Below the pieces are notes generated by a model. It was not told the origin of the DNA, ran no database searches, and was given only the letters and a program-made list of their open reading frames with translations. From contig JAVKOQ010000072.1 in NCBI GenBank assembly GCA_031835245.1, positions 20,001 to 84,000 of the forward strand: a stretch of DNA of 64,000 bases. Direction: 5' to 3'. A program made the translations under genes and the position numbers. This document shows positions 53,671 through 63,473 of the stretch, piece after piece; position 1 is the stretch's first letter, and each line of letters begins with the position of its first letter. Source of the DNA: Balamuthia mandrillaris (lineage: Eukaryota; Discosea; Longamoebia; Balamuthiidae).

Positions 53671-54240
53671 CTATCCGCTGCTCTCTTCGCGTTCGGTAGG
53701 GAGCGAGCCCCGTCTTTGTCGTCGCTCCAGATGAAGGGAATGGAGTAAGGCGTTGATCTCCGCGTAGGGACTGCTGCTGTGCTCCGCTTCGCCTTGCGAA
53801 CTGCTGGTGCTGGTGCTGGTGCTGTTGGTGCTTGACCCTACTTTTGCTTCTTCTCTCCGCTGGAGGGCGTCGGCCGGGGAAGAAGTGGTGCTTTCTTGAC
53901 TGGCTTCGCTTTCTGTGCCCTTTTCTTCTTCCTCTTCCTCCCCGTTTTCCTTTTCTTTTCTCCTCAAAGTTTTTTCAACTGCAAAATGGGGACGCCTTTC
54001 GCCGGCTGGGTGCGGTGAAGCACGCCGCCTTTTCTTTCTATTCGTTGGCACTGCCGCCGTTTGTTCTGTCGTTACCGCATCTACCTTCTTCTTCTGCTGT
54101 CCCGCTTCTTCTTCCGTGTCCCTTCGCTTACGTTTCTTCTTCCGGCGAAGGTGTTCCGGTCCACGTCCTACAAGTACGGACGAGGGAAGATCCGGTTGCA
54201 GATCGCTTTGGTTATCCCCCTCAAACTCGTTGCCTGCCAT
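53671..54240 (-). CDS. Charged, probably nuclear protein of unknown function
   Basis: Single exon, 189 residues. Contains clusters of basic residues typical of bipartite nuclear or nucleolar signals (RRKKKRKRRDTEEE, NRKKRRRASPHP, KTLRRKEKENGEE), an acidic run and a Ser/Thr-rich segment. Near the C-terminus YAEINALLHSLHLERRQRRG may be a short amphipathic helix. No domain recognised; low complexity dominates. The ORF is retained by its ATG, its codon use and its position beside a divergent promoter carrying TGTCGACA. Could be an RNA- or ribosome-biogenesis factor; that is a guess. Confidence 0.5.
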   Translation of the reverse strand: MAGNEFEGDNQSDLQPDLPSSVLVGRGPEHLRRKKKRKRRDTEEEAGQQKKKVDAVTTEQTAAVPTNRKKRRRASPHPAGERRPHFAVEKTLRRKEKENGEEEEEEKGTESEASQESTTSSPADALQRREEAKVGSSTNSTSTSTSSSQGEAEHSSSPYAEINALLHSLHLERRQRRGSLPTEREESSG

Positions 54241-54631
54241 TCGAAGTGGTAGTGTGCCTTCTCTGTGCCCTTGGGCAGTACTACTTTAGCGGCACAAAAA
54301 GCAACCACACTACTCGTTTGACGTTCTTCAGGTGTACTTTTTCTTTGCTTCTTCCTTCGCGTTGAGGAGCAGACTTGTTTTTATCATCATTTGCTGTCAC
54401 TGTTGTCGATAATAAAGCGGAAAAAATTATAAATGTCGACACCTCACCCTTTGTTCTGCATTGGAAGCTATGGATAATTTATCGCGCAGAAAATTATTGT
54501 GGAATACTTGCCAGCGAAAATTTCGATATTTTACCAAGTTTCCCTATGCAAATCCTTCCAAGAAGCCAAAAGAGTAGCGAAACACAGAGAAACATCGAAG
54601 AAACAAACCAGGCAAAAAGACGAAAGCAAAA
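54241..54631. promoter_or_regulatory. Divergent promoter with TGTCGACA
   Basis: 391 nt between two head-to-head genes. TGTCGACA at 54434-54441 is almost exactly midway (194 nt from one start codon, 190 from the other). AT-rich around it. Confidence 0.45.
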
Positions 54632-55510
54632 ATGCGAAGCGCTGTACGTAGTCACGTTCCAGCAAGCGGCATCTTGAGTTTGAGGAAGAGGAGAAAAGAA
54701 CGCTCGGAGAGACAAAGACGTCACCCAACCTCCACTCCAGACACTGTCTTTCCCCCAACTACTGACCCAATGAAAGAAGAGAAGGAACAGCAGACTAACG
54801 GCGAGAAGCAGGAGACAGAATGTGTTGACGCACATGAGCCCAACAATGCGCGTTCTCTATGTTTGTTAGCCCTGAATGACCGTCTCGCACGCCTGACAAA
54901 GCAGCTTAGTAGTATCCACAAATTGAAAGAAGAGGAGGAGCAGGCGTCCCCTTCAAACCACAATGAGCACGCCACCGAAGGTCTACTGTTGACCGAGCTT
55001 CACGATATTCAACAACTGTTGCAGCAGTTGGAAGGCTTCAGGCTGAACTCCCAAACCAATGATAACGAACCCTCTGCAGAAATGACACTACGAAAGAAAA
55101 GCTTTGCCAACGGAAGCATCCAAAAGGTGCTTTCTTGGAGAGCTCGTTCCATCCTGGCCATTGCATTGGAAGAGGAGAGCAAGATGGCATTGGAGCGGCT
55201 CCGGGTCATCACGTACGTGAGGGGCAAGAAGAAGAGAAGAGCATTGTTGGCGGATCAAGCGGTGGTTCAAGGGCAAGCCTGCAAGTTGTTGGCTGATCAG
55301 TTGCGAGCAACTTTGATGGATCATCAGAATGGGAGCAATGAGACCCATAAAAAAGAAGACGAAGAAGAGAACGAAATCCATAACGAACAAGTGACGATGA
55401 AAGAAAATGAAACAAGTACATCAACAATTGTTGCCTCTGGTGGAGAAATGCGCTGCTCGGAGGTGCCTGGAGGAACCAGAGAGAACGGTCACAAGAAGCC
55501 AAGAATATGA
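54632..55510 (+). CDS. Unknown coiled-coil protein
   Basis: Single exon, 292 residues. Basic N-terminus (SLRKRRKERSERQRRHPT), then two helical segments: LCLLALNDRLARLTKQLSS and LLLTELHDIQQLLQQLEGFR, predicted coiled coil. A more globular helical part follows (IQKVLSWRARSILAIALEEE then SKMALERLRVITYVRGKKKR and LLADQAVVQGQACKLLADQL). The tail is acidic and polar. I do not recognise the family. The head-to-head arrangement with the charged nuclear protein gene suggests shared regulation. Confidence 0.6.
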   Translation: MRSAVRSHVPASGILSLRKRRKERSERQRRHPTSTPDTVFPPTTDPMKEEKEQQTNGEKQETECVDAHEPNNARSLCLLALNDRLARLTKQLSSIHKLKEEEEQASPSNHNEHATEGLLLTELHDIQQLLQQLEGFRLNSQTNDNEPSAEMTLRKKSFANGSIQKVLSWRARSILAIALEEESKMALERLRVITYVRGKKKRRALLADQAVVQGQACKLLADQLRATLMDHQNGSNETHKKEDEEENEIHNEQVTMKENETSTSTIVASGGEMRCSEVPGGTRENGHKKPRI

Positions 55511-55993
55511 TGGAACAGTGAGGAGAAAAGTAATACAAGTAGGCCCCCAGTGAAATAGACACCAGGTCATCTTTGTTGTTTCATCTGTAAAAAGCAACCC
55601 ATTCCCCAACCAAAATAGCACAATCTCTCGCGAAACAATGAGAGAAACCACTCAGGTTTGCTCCAGAGAAACAACTCCAAGCCGAAATCTAGGAGAAAAC
55701 TGGGGAAAAGGTGGGATTACCCGAAAAACCCGAAATCGGAAATTAAAAAATCACCTAAAATGAACGAAGGTGACATCATCACTTGCCTATTATCCTATTG
55801 TCCGCACATAAAAAGTAGCGAAACGCCTTTTTGCCACACAAAAAAAAAAGTAGCGCGCGCGGCAATACAGCAGGTTTTCCACTTTGGTTTTTTTTTTTGT
55901 GCAGAGAACAACACAATACCCCTTGCGTTTCGGTGCTTACCTGTTGCAACAACATAACTCGAAGCACCAACTGGACCACACGAACCGTGCGTC

Positions 55994-56032
<39 letters not shown>

Positions 56033-56209
56033 TGTTGAGTGAAATTTTTCGATCTTTAAAAATCACTTTCCTGAACGCCCTATATATATATATATTTTTT
56101 TTTTGCTTTGCGTTATTCTGCTGCATCCATTCAGAGCTTCTGCCTCATTTGCTAAAGCTACAAAGCTTTCCTCGCAACAATCCATCAATAACGATCTGTA
56201 ACCCTCACT
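55511..56209. other. 699-nt intergenic region
   Basis: 3' flank of the coiled-coil gene and 5' flank of the CH/C2 gene. A (CT)n tract at about 55998-56029 is followed by a TA dinucleotide run at 56082-56093. No gene recognised. Confidence 0.4.
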
Positions 56210-59200
56210 ATGTGGGATCCATTCGCACCACCTGGGACTAGCCCTTTCCCTCAACAACAACAGCAAATCCATGCACCTCCCATGATGATGATGGGAGGAG
56301 GCTTTCCTCAACAACAAGTCGCTTCCCCGCCTCCTTTTTCTGGCCCTTTTCCTCAACAACCTTATTACGGCGCTCCTCTTTCTCAACCTGCGCCTCATCA
56401 CCAACCTGCTTTTGCAACACCTCCTCCCAGCAATAACTGGCCGCCTACCTCACCTCCAGGTACAGGCTTTGGTGGCTACCCTGCGCCACCGCACAGCGCA
56501 CCGCCGGGGGCTCATCCTTATGGCCCTCCTTCGGTTGTATCCCCTCCTGCAAGCGGCCCTCACTATCCACAACAAGCTTTTCCGCAGCAGCAACAACAAC
56601 AACATTATCCTCCTCAACAGCAACAGCAACCACAACAGCAACCGCAACAACGGCGTCAATCGTTGCCTCCCCATCAACAACAACCACAAACCTCCGCATC
56701 TTATCGTCAGCCTTCTTCTTCCTCTTCTTTACAGCAACAGCAGCCGCCACAATCAGCCTCTTCTCGTCGTCAATCCTCTTCTCCTTCTTTGGCACAACAA
56801 AATCCTCTCGTTAGCGAGCTGAAATCTGTGCAAAGAAACGGCAGTACTTCTTCTCTTCAAAGACCTCAACAACCTCAAGCGCGTTCTTCCTCTGCATTAC
56901 AAGCACCACCATCAACAATAGGGGGAGGAGACAAGAGCAAAGTCAGTCCACGAAGAACCGCTCCACTGGCTCGAATGGGAGAAACCAAAGTGGAAAGAGG
57001 ACAGGGAGAGTCCAAGCATGCCTATAGCACGGAGGAGACGCGCTCCTTTGCTCAGCATATCAATGAGGTGTTGGGCAACGACCCTGACCTGAAGAAGCAT
57101 TTGCTGTTAAATCCTCACTCAACGGAGCTGTTTGATGCCATCGCTGCCGATGGCCTTTTGCTTTGGTTTGTGCTTTCTTGTTGTCCTTTTCACCCTTTTT
57201 TCCTTTATTCTTTTTCTTTTCGTTTTAATTTCATATCTTCTCATTTTGCTTATTCTGTTGTTGCCATAAACCTTCCTTTTTTTTTCTTTTGCTTCTCTTT
57301 CTCGCATTAACAAAGTTTTTGCTGCCGATTGTGCGCAATAATACAGTAAGTTGGTAAATCATGTGCGGCCAGGAACTATCGCAGAGAATATGATATGCAA
57401 GAAGCCCAACATGAATCCATTTGAGCTGCGGCAGAACCTCATTTATGGCATTGAAGGCTGCAAACGCCTTGGCCTCGTCGTAGTTAACATCGGTCCCGAA
57501 GACATCAAAGACAAAACTGTAATTCTTATCTTTTCTCTATTCTCTCATAGCTATCTCTTTTCTCAACTAACTCATCTTATCTTGCAACAGCCACACTTGA
57601 TTCTTGGTTTGTTGTGGCAGATTATCAAGGTTTGACAACATGTTCTCCTCTTTGTCTCTTTTCTTCTTAAAATACTTATTTCTCTTTTTCTCTGTCTATC
57701 TCTTATTTTACCATCTTCAAAAGTTGGGTTTGATGGACGCTGTATCCGTCGAGAAACATCCCAACCTGGTAACGCTAATGGAAGAAGGTGAAAATGTCCA
57801 AGACTTTGTGAACCTTCCCCCAGAGGAAACTCTCCTCCGTTGGTTCAATTACCATCTAAAGCGAGCTGGACATCCTCGACGTGTCCGTAACTTTGGCAGT
57901 GATATCGCTGTAAGTAGACTTTCTTTTTTTCAACTAGCGAAAACAAACTAATTAAAACATAAAATTACACAAAAGGATTCGGAAAACTATTTGGTGCTGC
58001 TCAACCAACTGAACCCATCCCAATGCCGATTGGACGCTTTGCAAGAGCAAAACTTGGAACGCAGGGCTGAGGCCATGCTTCAAAATGCTGACAAAGTTGG
58101 CTGCCGTAAGTTTGTTGAACCAATTGATGTCGTCTTGGTACGTTTTTTTTTTTTCTTGTTCTTCTTCCTTTTTGTTCTTATTATGACGAAAACACAAACA
58201 AAGGGAAATCCAAAACTGAACTTGGCGTTTGTTGCCAACTTATTCAACAATAACGTATGTTTGGAGGACGATCGTTCTGGCGAACAACAACGTCGTCTGC
58301 AGGCTGAAGCAGAAGCCGCCATGCGCCAAAAGCTGGCCGATGAGGAACGTCGTCTTCGAGAACAATGGCAAGCTCAAGAGGCCGAGTGGCGAAGACAACT
58401 GGAGGAAGAGCGCCGTCGTCAAGAGCAGCTGTTGAATGCGGAGACAGCGGCCAGGATGAATAGGTTGAACCAGGAAGAGGCAGCCGCAAGAGAACGATTG
58501 AGAAGAGAGGAGGAAGAGAGCAAGCGACGCTTACAAGATATGGAAAGAGCAAAGCAAGAACAATGGCGCAGAGAGAACGAGGAGCGCAATCGTCAGAGGA
58601 TGATGGAGGAACAGAAAAAGATGGAGGAGGCTAGGAGATTGGATGAGGCAAGGCGGAGACAGCAGGCAGCAGAGGAGGAAGCTCGTCGTCAACAGCAGCA
58701 GCAACAGTGGTTGTATCAGCAGCAGCAACAACAGCTGGCGATGCAGCAGCAAGCCTGGGAACAGGAGCAACAAAGGCAGCGGCAAGAGTGGGAGGAGCAG
58801 CAACGACGCCTGGCCATGCAGCAACAGACGACCACCACTACCACCACTCACCATTACCATCACCAAAAACAACCGGATAAGGTTATTGTCAAAGGTTTGC
58901 TCTTCCTAGCGTCGCTCTTTCTTTCTCGTTTCTGTGTTCCTTACACTATTTTTTGTACTACAAACTAGTGTTGAAGGCAAGACGGTTGGCCAAGATGGAC
59001 AAGTTTGGCATCGGAAAGCCGGATCCGTATGCAACTGTGACCTATAGAGACCAAACCCAGACCACTCGAGCCATCTACGACACCAAAGACCCTACTTGGA
59101 ATCAAGAGTTTACAATGTACATCTTCTCTCACCTTTCTCTCTATCTCTTATCTCCTCGCTTTTCTGACCCACTAACACCATTTCCTTCTTGTTGGTTTAG

Positions 59201-59414
59201 TCACAACTTTGATCCAGCAGGCACAACACCCATTCACGTGGAGGTGTACGACAAAGAAACGCTCAGCAAGGACACTTTCCTGGGGCACGTTCGCGTAACG
59301 CCAAGCCAGGTGGTGAGCATGCAAGGCAGCCCCGAGTGGTTCACTCTGCAAAGCTCTCCCAAGGCCCGAGGTCGCGTCAAAGGAGATATACTCCTTCAGC
59401 TTAAGTTATGTTAG
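56210..59414 (+). CDS. Fimbrin-type CH-CH actin-binding protein with coiled coil and C2 domain
   Basis: Exons 56210-57165, 57347-57518, 57591-57629, 57724-57909, 57976-58137, 58204-58894, 58969-59116 and 59201-59414, 855 residues. The N-terminal ~250 residues are Gln/Pro-rich ([11 protein letters not shown] style). The tandem calponin-homology actin-binding domain follows at ~275-545 and closely follows fimbrin/plastin: [62 protein letters not shown], then [14 protein letters not shown]. The next ~190 residues form a Glu/Arg/Gln-rich coiled coil ([20 protein letters not shown]-like). A C2 domain closes the protein ([37 protein letters not shown]). Fimbrins have two CH pairs after EF hands; here there is one pair joined to a C2 domain, suggesting actin linkage to phospholipid membranes. 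Exon 3 is only 39 nt. Confidence 0.88.
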
Positions 59415-59486
59415 AAAGGGTTTGTGCAAAGCAACAAACAAAAAACAGAAGTATATAAAAGTATGTTTAAAGTTTTTCGTTTTTCT

Positions 59487-60197
59487 TTATGGTGAAGAGG
59501 AAGCGGAAGAAGAGGAAGAAGGAGATTCGAGTTGGATGGTAACAGGGCCGTCGTTTACCAATTCGACTTCCATCATGGCGCCAAATACTCCTTCTGCTCC
59601 ATAACGAAATAAGTGCTTGGAAGAAGAGAAAGAGGAAAGAAGCGGAAAGACAGAAGAGGAAAGATAGAAGTGCAAAGAAGAGAGAACGAGAGACGAAAAG
59701 AGAGAAGAGAACAGAGAATAGAACCTTTAACCCGATCTGGAACGTAGCTCTTTCGAACTTTCTCAACAAAGGAGGCGTAGAAAGCGCGAGAGCCGCCTTC
59801 GGCCGACCCGTCACGTCCTTCGGGCGGCATGGCGTTGTGAAAGTCGGGTTTATTGCCTTTCAGGATGCCGTACAGAGTGAACTGGCTGACCAACAGGATT
59901 TCATAGTTTTTGGCGGTGACGCTCTTGGTCCACGCCTTGCCCTTCTCATCCGGCCAAAGACGCATCCCAAGGATCTTGCGACAGCTGTTGAGCCATGGCG
60001 TCAGCGAGAAAGATCATATCACACATCTCCCGTGCAACGTTACAAAGAAAGAAGCAGGCGTACATGTATTCCGCATCTTCTGGTTTGTCTGTTCGTGAGA
60101 TGCCGACAAGAACCAAAAGGCCATTGTCAATGGCAGCAACTGTCTCCCCGTTCACATGGACGGCAGCTCGCAAGACGCGTTGCACGATAGCTCTCAT
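59487..60197 (-). CDS. DTD1: D-aminoacyl-tRNA deacylase
   Basis: Removes D-amino acids (and Gly mischarged on tRNA-Ala) from tRNA. Exons 60064-60197, 59725-59984 and 59487-59593, 166 residues. Start MRAIVQRVLRAAVHVNGETV is the family N-terminus. The middle contains GMRLWPDEKGKAWTKSVTAK and the catalytic-pocket motif LLVSQFTLYG. The third exon carries FGAMMEVELVNDGPVTIQLE, including the Gly-cisPro motif (NDGPVT) that sets chiral selectivity. The end is a short Ser-rich tail. Head-to-head with the hemerythrin gene across a promoter containing CRE-type palindromes. Confidence 0.93.
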
Positions 60198-60672
60198 GTG
60201 CGCTTCCTTGGGTTCCCTTCACCGTAACTTTTCCTGTTGGTGCTTTTCTGACGTCATTATTTCCTTTTACAATTTACGCATGACGTATGCTTCATAAATG
60301 GTGGAAGTGACGTCATCCAAGTAATGGATCGGGTGACGTCAGGACGAAAATCCTAAAATTCCAGTCATTCCGATCTTTGATCAATTTGGTGACGTCAGCA
60401 GATGGAAAGAAGAAGGAAATTTAGAAAGAAATCAAGGAGGAGGTTGATAGGCAATCGATGGTGCAGCAATGAAGAAAGCATGTTTTCCAACTTTCCACCC
60501 GTAACGCAACGCTTTTGGCCTCACGTGAACGCTATGGCAGCTTGCTTGCATTTTTACAGAAAATCCAAAGCGAGAACTCCACCGCTCCCCAACTTTAAAA
60601 ACTGTGTTTTTTTTGTTGGCTTTTGTTCTCTTTTCTTCTTCTTTCCATCCGACTGAACAAGAAACTAACACA
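60198..60672. promoter_or_regulatory. Divergent promoter with CRE-type palindrome cluster
   Basis: TGACGTCA at 60249-60256, 60308-60315, 60334-60341 and 60390-60397, plus the half-site TGACGT at 60281-60286, all within 150 nt. A TCACGTGA E-box-like palindrome lies at about 60521. bZIP (CREB/ATF-like) and bHLH binding is inferred from motif identity. Confidence 0.65.
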
Positions 60673-61120
60673 ATGGACTGCGAAAGCGTTTTGAAGAGAG
60701 ACCACGCCAAGGTGAAGAGCTTGTTCCAGGAGCACACCACCGTCACCAACCTCGAGAGGAAGCGCGCCATCGGGGACCAGCTCATCAAGGAGCTCTGCAT
60801 CCACTCCAACATCGAGTGCCTGGTGCTCTACCCGACCATGAGGAAGTGCCTCCCCAACGGCGACCTCATCGTCAAGAAGGCCTTGGAGGAGCACCTCACC
60901 GTGGAGAACATGCTCAACGACCTCAGCAAGCTCAGCCCTGACCAGCCCGACTGGGACAGGATCATGGGCCTGTTGATGAGGGACACCCTGAGCCACATCG
61001 ATGACGAGGAGCAGAACCTGCTGCCCGAGCTGCAGAAGAACCTCACTGCTGAGGAGTGGCTGAACCTGGGCAGGCGCTTGGAGCAGAGCAAGGGCTCCGC
61101 TCCTACCAGGCCTCATGTAT

Positions 61121-61160
<40 letters not shown>

Positions 61161-61325
61161 TTTGCTTCTTCTCTCCTTCTTCTTTTTCTTCTCGATTTTC
61201 CTAACGTTGTGCCTCAAAAAAAACAGCCCCATATGCCAAAGGAAGGAATGACGGCCAAGATTGCCGCTGCCTTGGCTGCTCCCGCCGACAAGATGGCTGA
61301 TACCCTCATGGGACGCACCAAGTAA
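60673..61325 (+). CDS. Hemerythrin-like HHE domain protein
   Basis: Non-haem di-iron protein, usually an O2/NO or iron sensor or store. Exons 60673-61116 and 61227-61325, 180 residues. A four-helix bundle with all expected ligands: H11 (KRDHAKVK), H44 and E48 (IHSNIE), H74 and E78 (EEHLTVE), H108 and E112 (SHIDDEE). The C-terminal exon adds an Ala-rich helix (MTAKIAAALAAPADKMADTL), not part of the iron site. Codons are strongly GC-ending (CTC, AAG, GAG), as in the WrbA and Rho genes, suggesting high expression. The promoter carries four TGACGTCA palindromes. The intron begins with a CT microsatellite (61119-61157). Confidence 0.92.
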
Positions 61326-61871
61326 GAACTCGTGTGGGAGGAAAACAAAAACCAGGCGGATGGGCTTCCAACACACCGAGAGATTCCTCTATTTGTTGTT
61401 AGAGAGCCAATCCCTTATTTCTCTCTTGTCTGCATCTATAAATACAATTTTGTCATTCCCAAATGCTCTCTTCTCCTTCTCCTCTTCTCTGCATTCTCTC
61501 TATTCTTCCCCAAGGGAATGAAAAAGATGTGATGGAAAAGTACTTGAGAGAGGAACCTAGGGGTACAACGCGGGGGCTCCCTGGGAGTCAGAGGCGGCAC
61601 TCGGTGTTCTTATCCAGGCCTTGTTTGTTTGATCCTTTTTTTGGAGGGTCAGAAGAGAGAAGACTAGCGGAGGAGAGAGCGAGAGAGCGAGAAACTGAGA
61701 GAGAGGGAAACAAGCGATTGAAAGTGAGAGAGAGAGAGAGAGAGAGAGAGAAAATAAAAAGGACTATTTTTTTTGTTTGAGAAGCGTATATTTTGAAAGT
61801 AGAGAGGTAGTTTACAACAGGAACAGAATATTGTTTCTTTTGCTTTTTTTCTGGGGTTTTCTGGCGTGCGT
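61326..61871. other. 546-nt convergent spacer
   Basis: Between the ends of the hemerythrin (+) and cytidylyltransferase-like (-) genes. A GA-rich tract (about 61672-61750) lies in the middle and could be in the 3' UTR of either. No gene seen. Confidence 0.4.
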
Positions 61872-63473
61872 TCATTGCGGGGAGGCTTCGTGGCTCTGTA
61901 GAAGCTTTGTTCGCTTGGGGTGATGGGGGTCCGCTTTCTTGTTGGTTTTGTGGGCGGCCCCGCTCAGCAGCTTTTCTCGCAGCATGGTGCTGCTCACGCT
62001 CGAGGTGTAGGGGAAGAGGTGGATCCGCATGCCGAGCTTCTCGATCAGCTGCCGACCGGGGAAGGTGGGCATGTCGTTGCCTCTCATGTACACAGAGAAC
62101 GCTGCTTCCTATTGTTTGGTTTTTAAAAGAAGAGGAGAAAACACATGTTAGTCACGTGGTGCACAAACAGTTTACAACAAAAAACAGAGCCACAAAAGCA
62201 AACGACACGTTATCCAAGAGCGCCTCTTATTCCTGAAGGTTCTCCCTCCCTCTTCTTCTCCTCCTCATTTTCGCCCTTTGCCGTTGTCGTTATTGTCCTT
62301 AGCGGGTGATGGTGGCCGAAGCAGCGCGGCTCGTCGTCGTCGTCGTCGTCGAGAGAGACAGAGAGAGGGAGTCCCAGGAAGGAAGGCCTTTGGGTTCAGG
62401 GCTCGTTCGTCGCGTCTAGCTTTCACAAAGCAAACACACACAATACAAAAAGAATAGAAGGAATGTCCATCCATGCATGGCCTTTCTTCTAGTCTTTTGC
62501 AAAAAAAATAACGAAAAAGAAACAAAAAAACCTGGACGGGTGATCCATGGACAACAAAAGAGAAGAGAGAAAGGGAGAGAAGCCGACGCTTACCTTTTTG
62601 TCAATGATGGCGGCCAGGTAGGGAGTGGGATCGGTGGACGGGATGACAAACGCTCGGTCGGCGTACTTGGCCACGTTGGCCAGCCGCTTCTCCAGCGGGT
62701 CGATCGGCCACTTGGCCTTCAGCTTGTAGATGGAGAGGTCATCGTGTACGCCGATGACGAGCTTGCAGCCCTCCCCGCCGAAGCGCCGCATGCGGGAGAA
62801 GAGGATCTTGTGGCCGTAGTGAAAGAGGTCAAAGCAACCGACGGAATAGATGAAATGGATGGGAGCCCTGTCCTTTTCTTTGGAGGAGTTGGCAGAGGCG
62901 GAAGTGGAGGAAGAAGAAGACGAGGACGAAGAACCCGGAACAACGACGTCGTTGAGACCAGACAGCGAGGAAAAGACCTCCTTTTCCTTTTGGCTGAGCT
63001 CTTTGTCGGAGGGGGCACCGGGTGGGGACGTCTCTGGCACTTCTTTCCTCTGCATTTCTTTTTCCAGCTCGTCCAGCCGTGAAGTTTTTCTAAACATGAT
63101 TTGGATTTTTTTTAAAATAAAATAATAATAAATATATGCAGCAAGAGAAAGAGAGCGAGTGGATGTATAAACAACACGAACACTGTTCGAATTTTAAAAA
63201 TAAAAGAAAATAACAAAAAAAAAAACAATTATATAAATAGTGAAAGTAAAGAGAGAAACGGACGAAAAAAGGAGGCAAACAGCAGGAAAATTGGAAGAAA
63301 GCAGAAAAGCAGAAACATGACAGTAATTCAATTTTCGTTTTAAAAAAATTCCAATAACCAAAAACAACAATACAAAAAAAAAAACTACAACCAGAAAGAA
63401 ATGAAAGGAGGTGGAGACCTTACCTTAATTCACCGGCGTACCAGGCGGACAACTTGGACTCATAGTATGACAT
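61872..63473 (-). CDS. Cytidylyltransferase-like nucleotidyltransferase (phosphocholine/phosphoethanolamine type)
   Basis: Probable CTP-dependent enzyme of phospholipid synthesis. Exons 63424-63473, 62594-63089 and 61872-62108, 260 residues. Catalytic core: YSVGCFDLFHYGHKILFSRM with the HxGH motif (HYGH), GCKLVIGVHDDLSIYKLKAK, PIDPLEKRLANVAKYADRAF; the last exon has SVYMRGNDMPTF and YTSSVSSTMLREKLLSG, equivalent to the RTxGISTT signature of the family. Exon 1 (MSYYESKLSAWYAGEL) joins cleanly to KTSRLDELEKEMQ; exon 2 has a long Ser-rich segment before the core. Only one catalytic domain, so closer to choline-phosphate than to the double-domain ethanolamine enzyme, but no amphipathic membrane-binding tail is seen. 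Exact substrate unknown. Two introns (485 and 334 nt) are the longest for their position. Confidence 0.82.
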
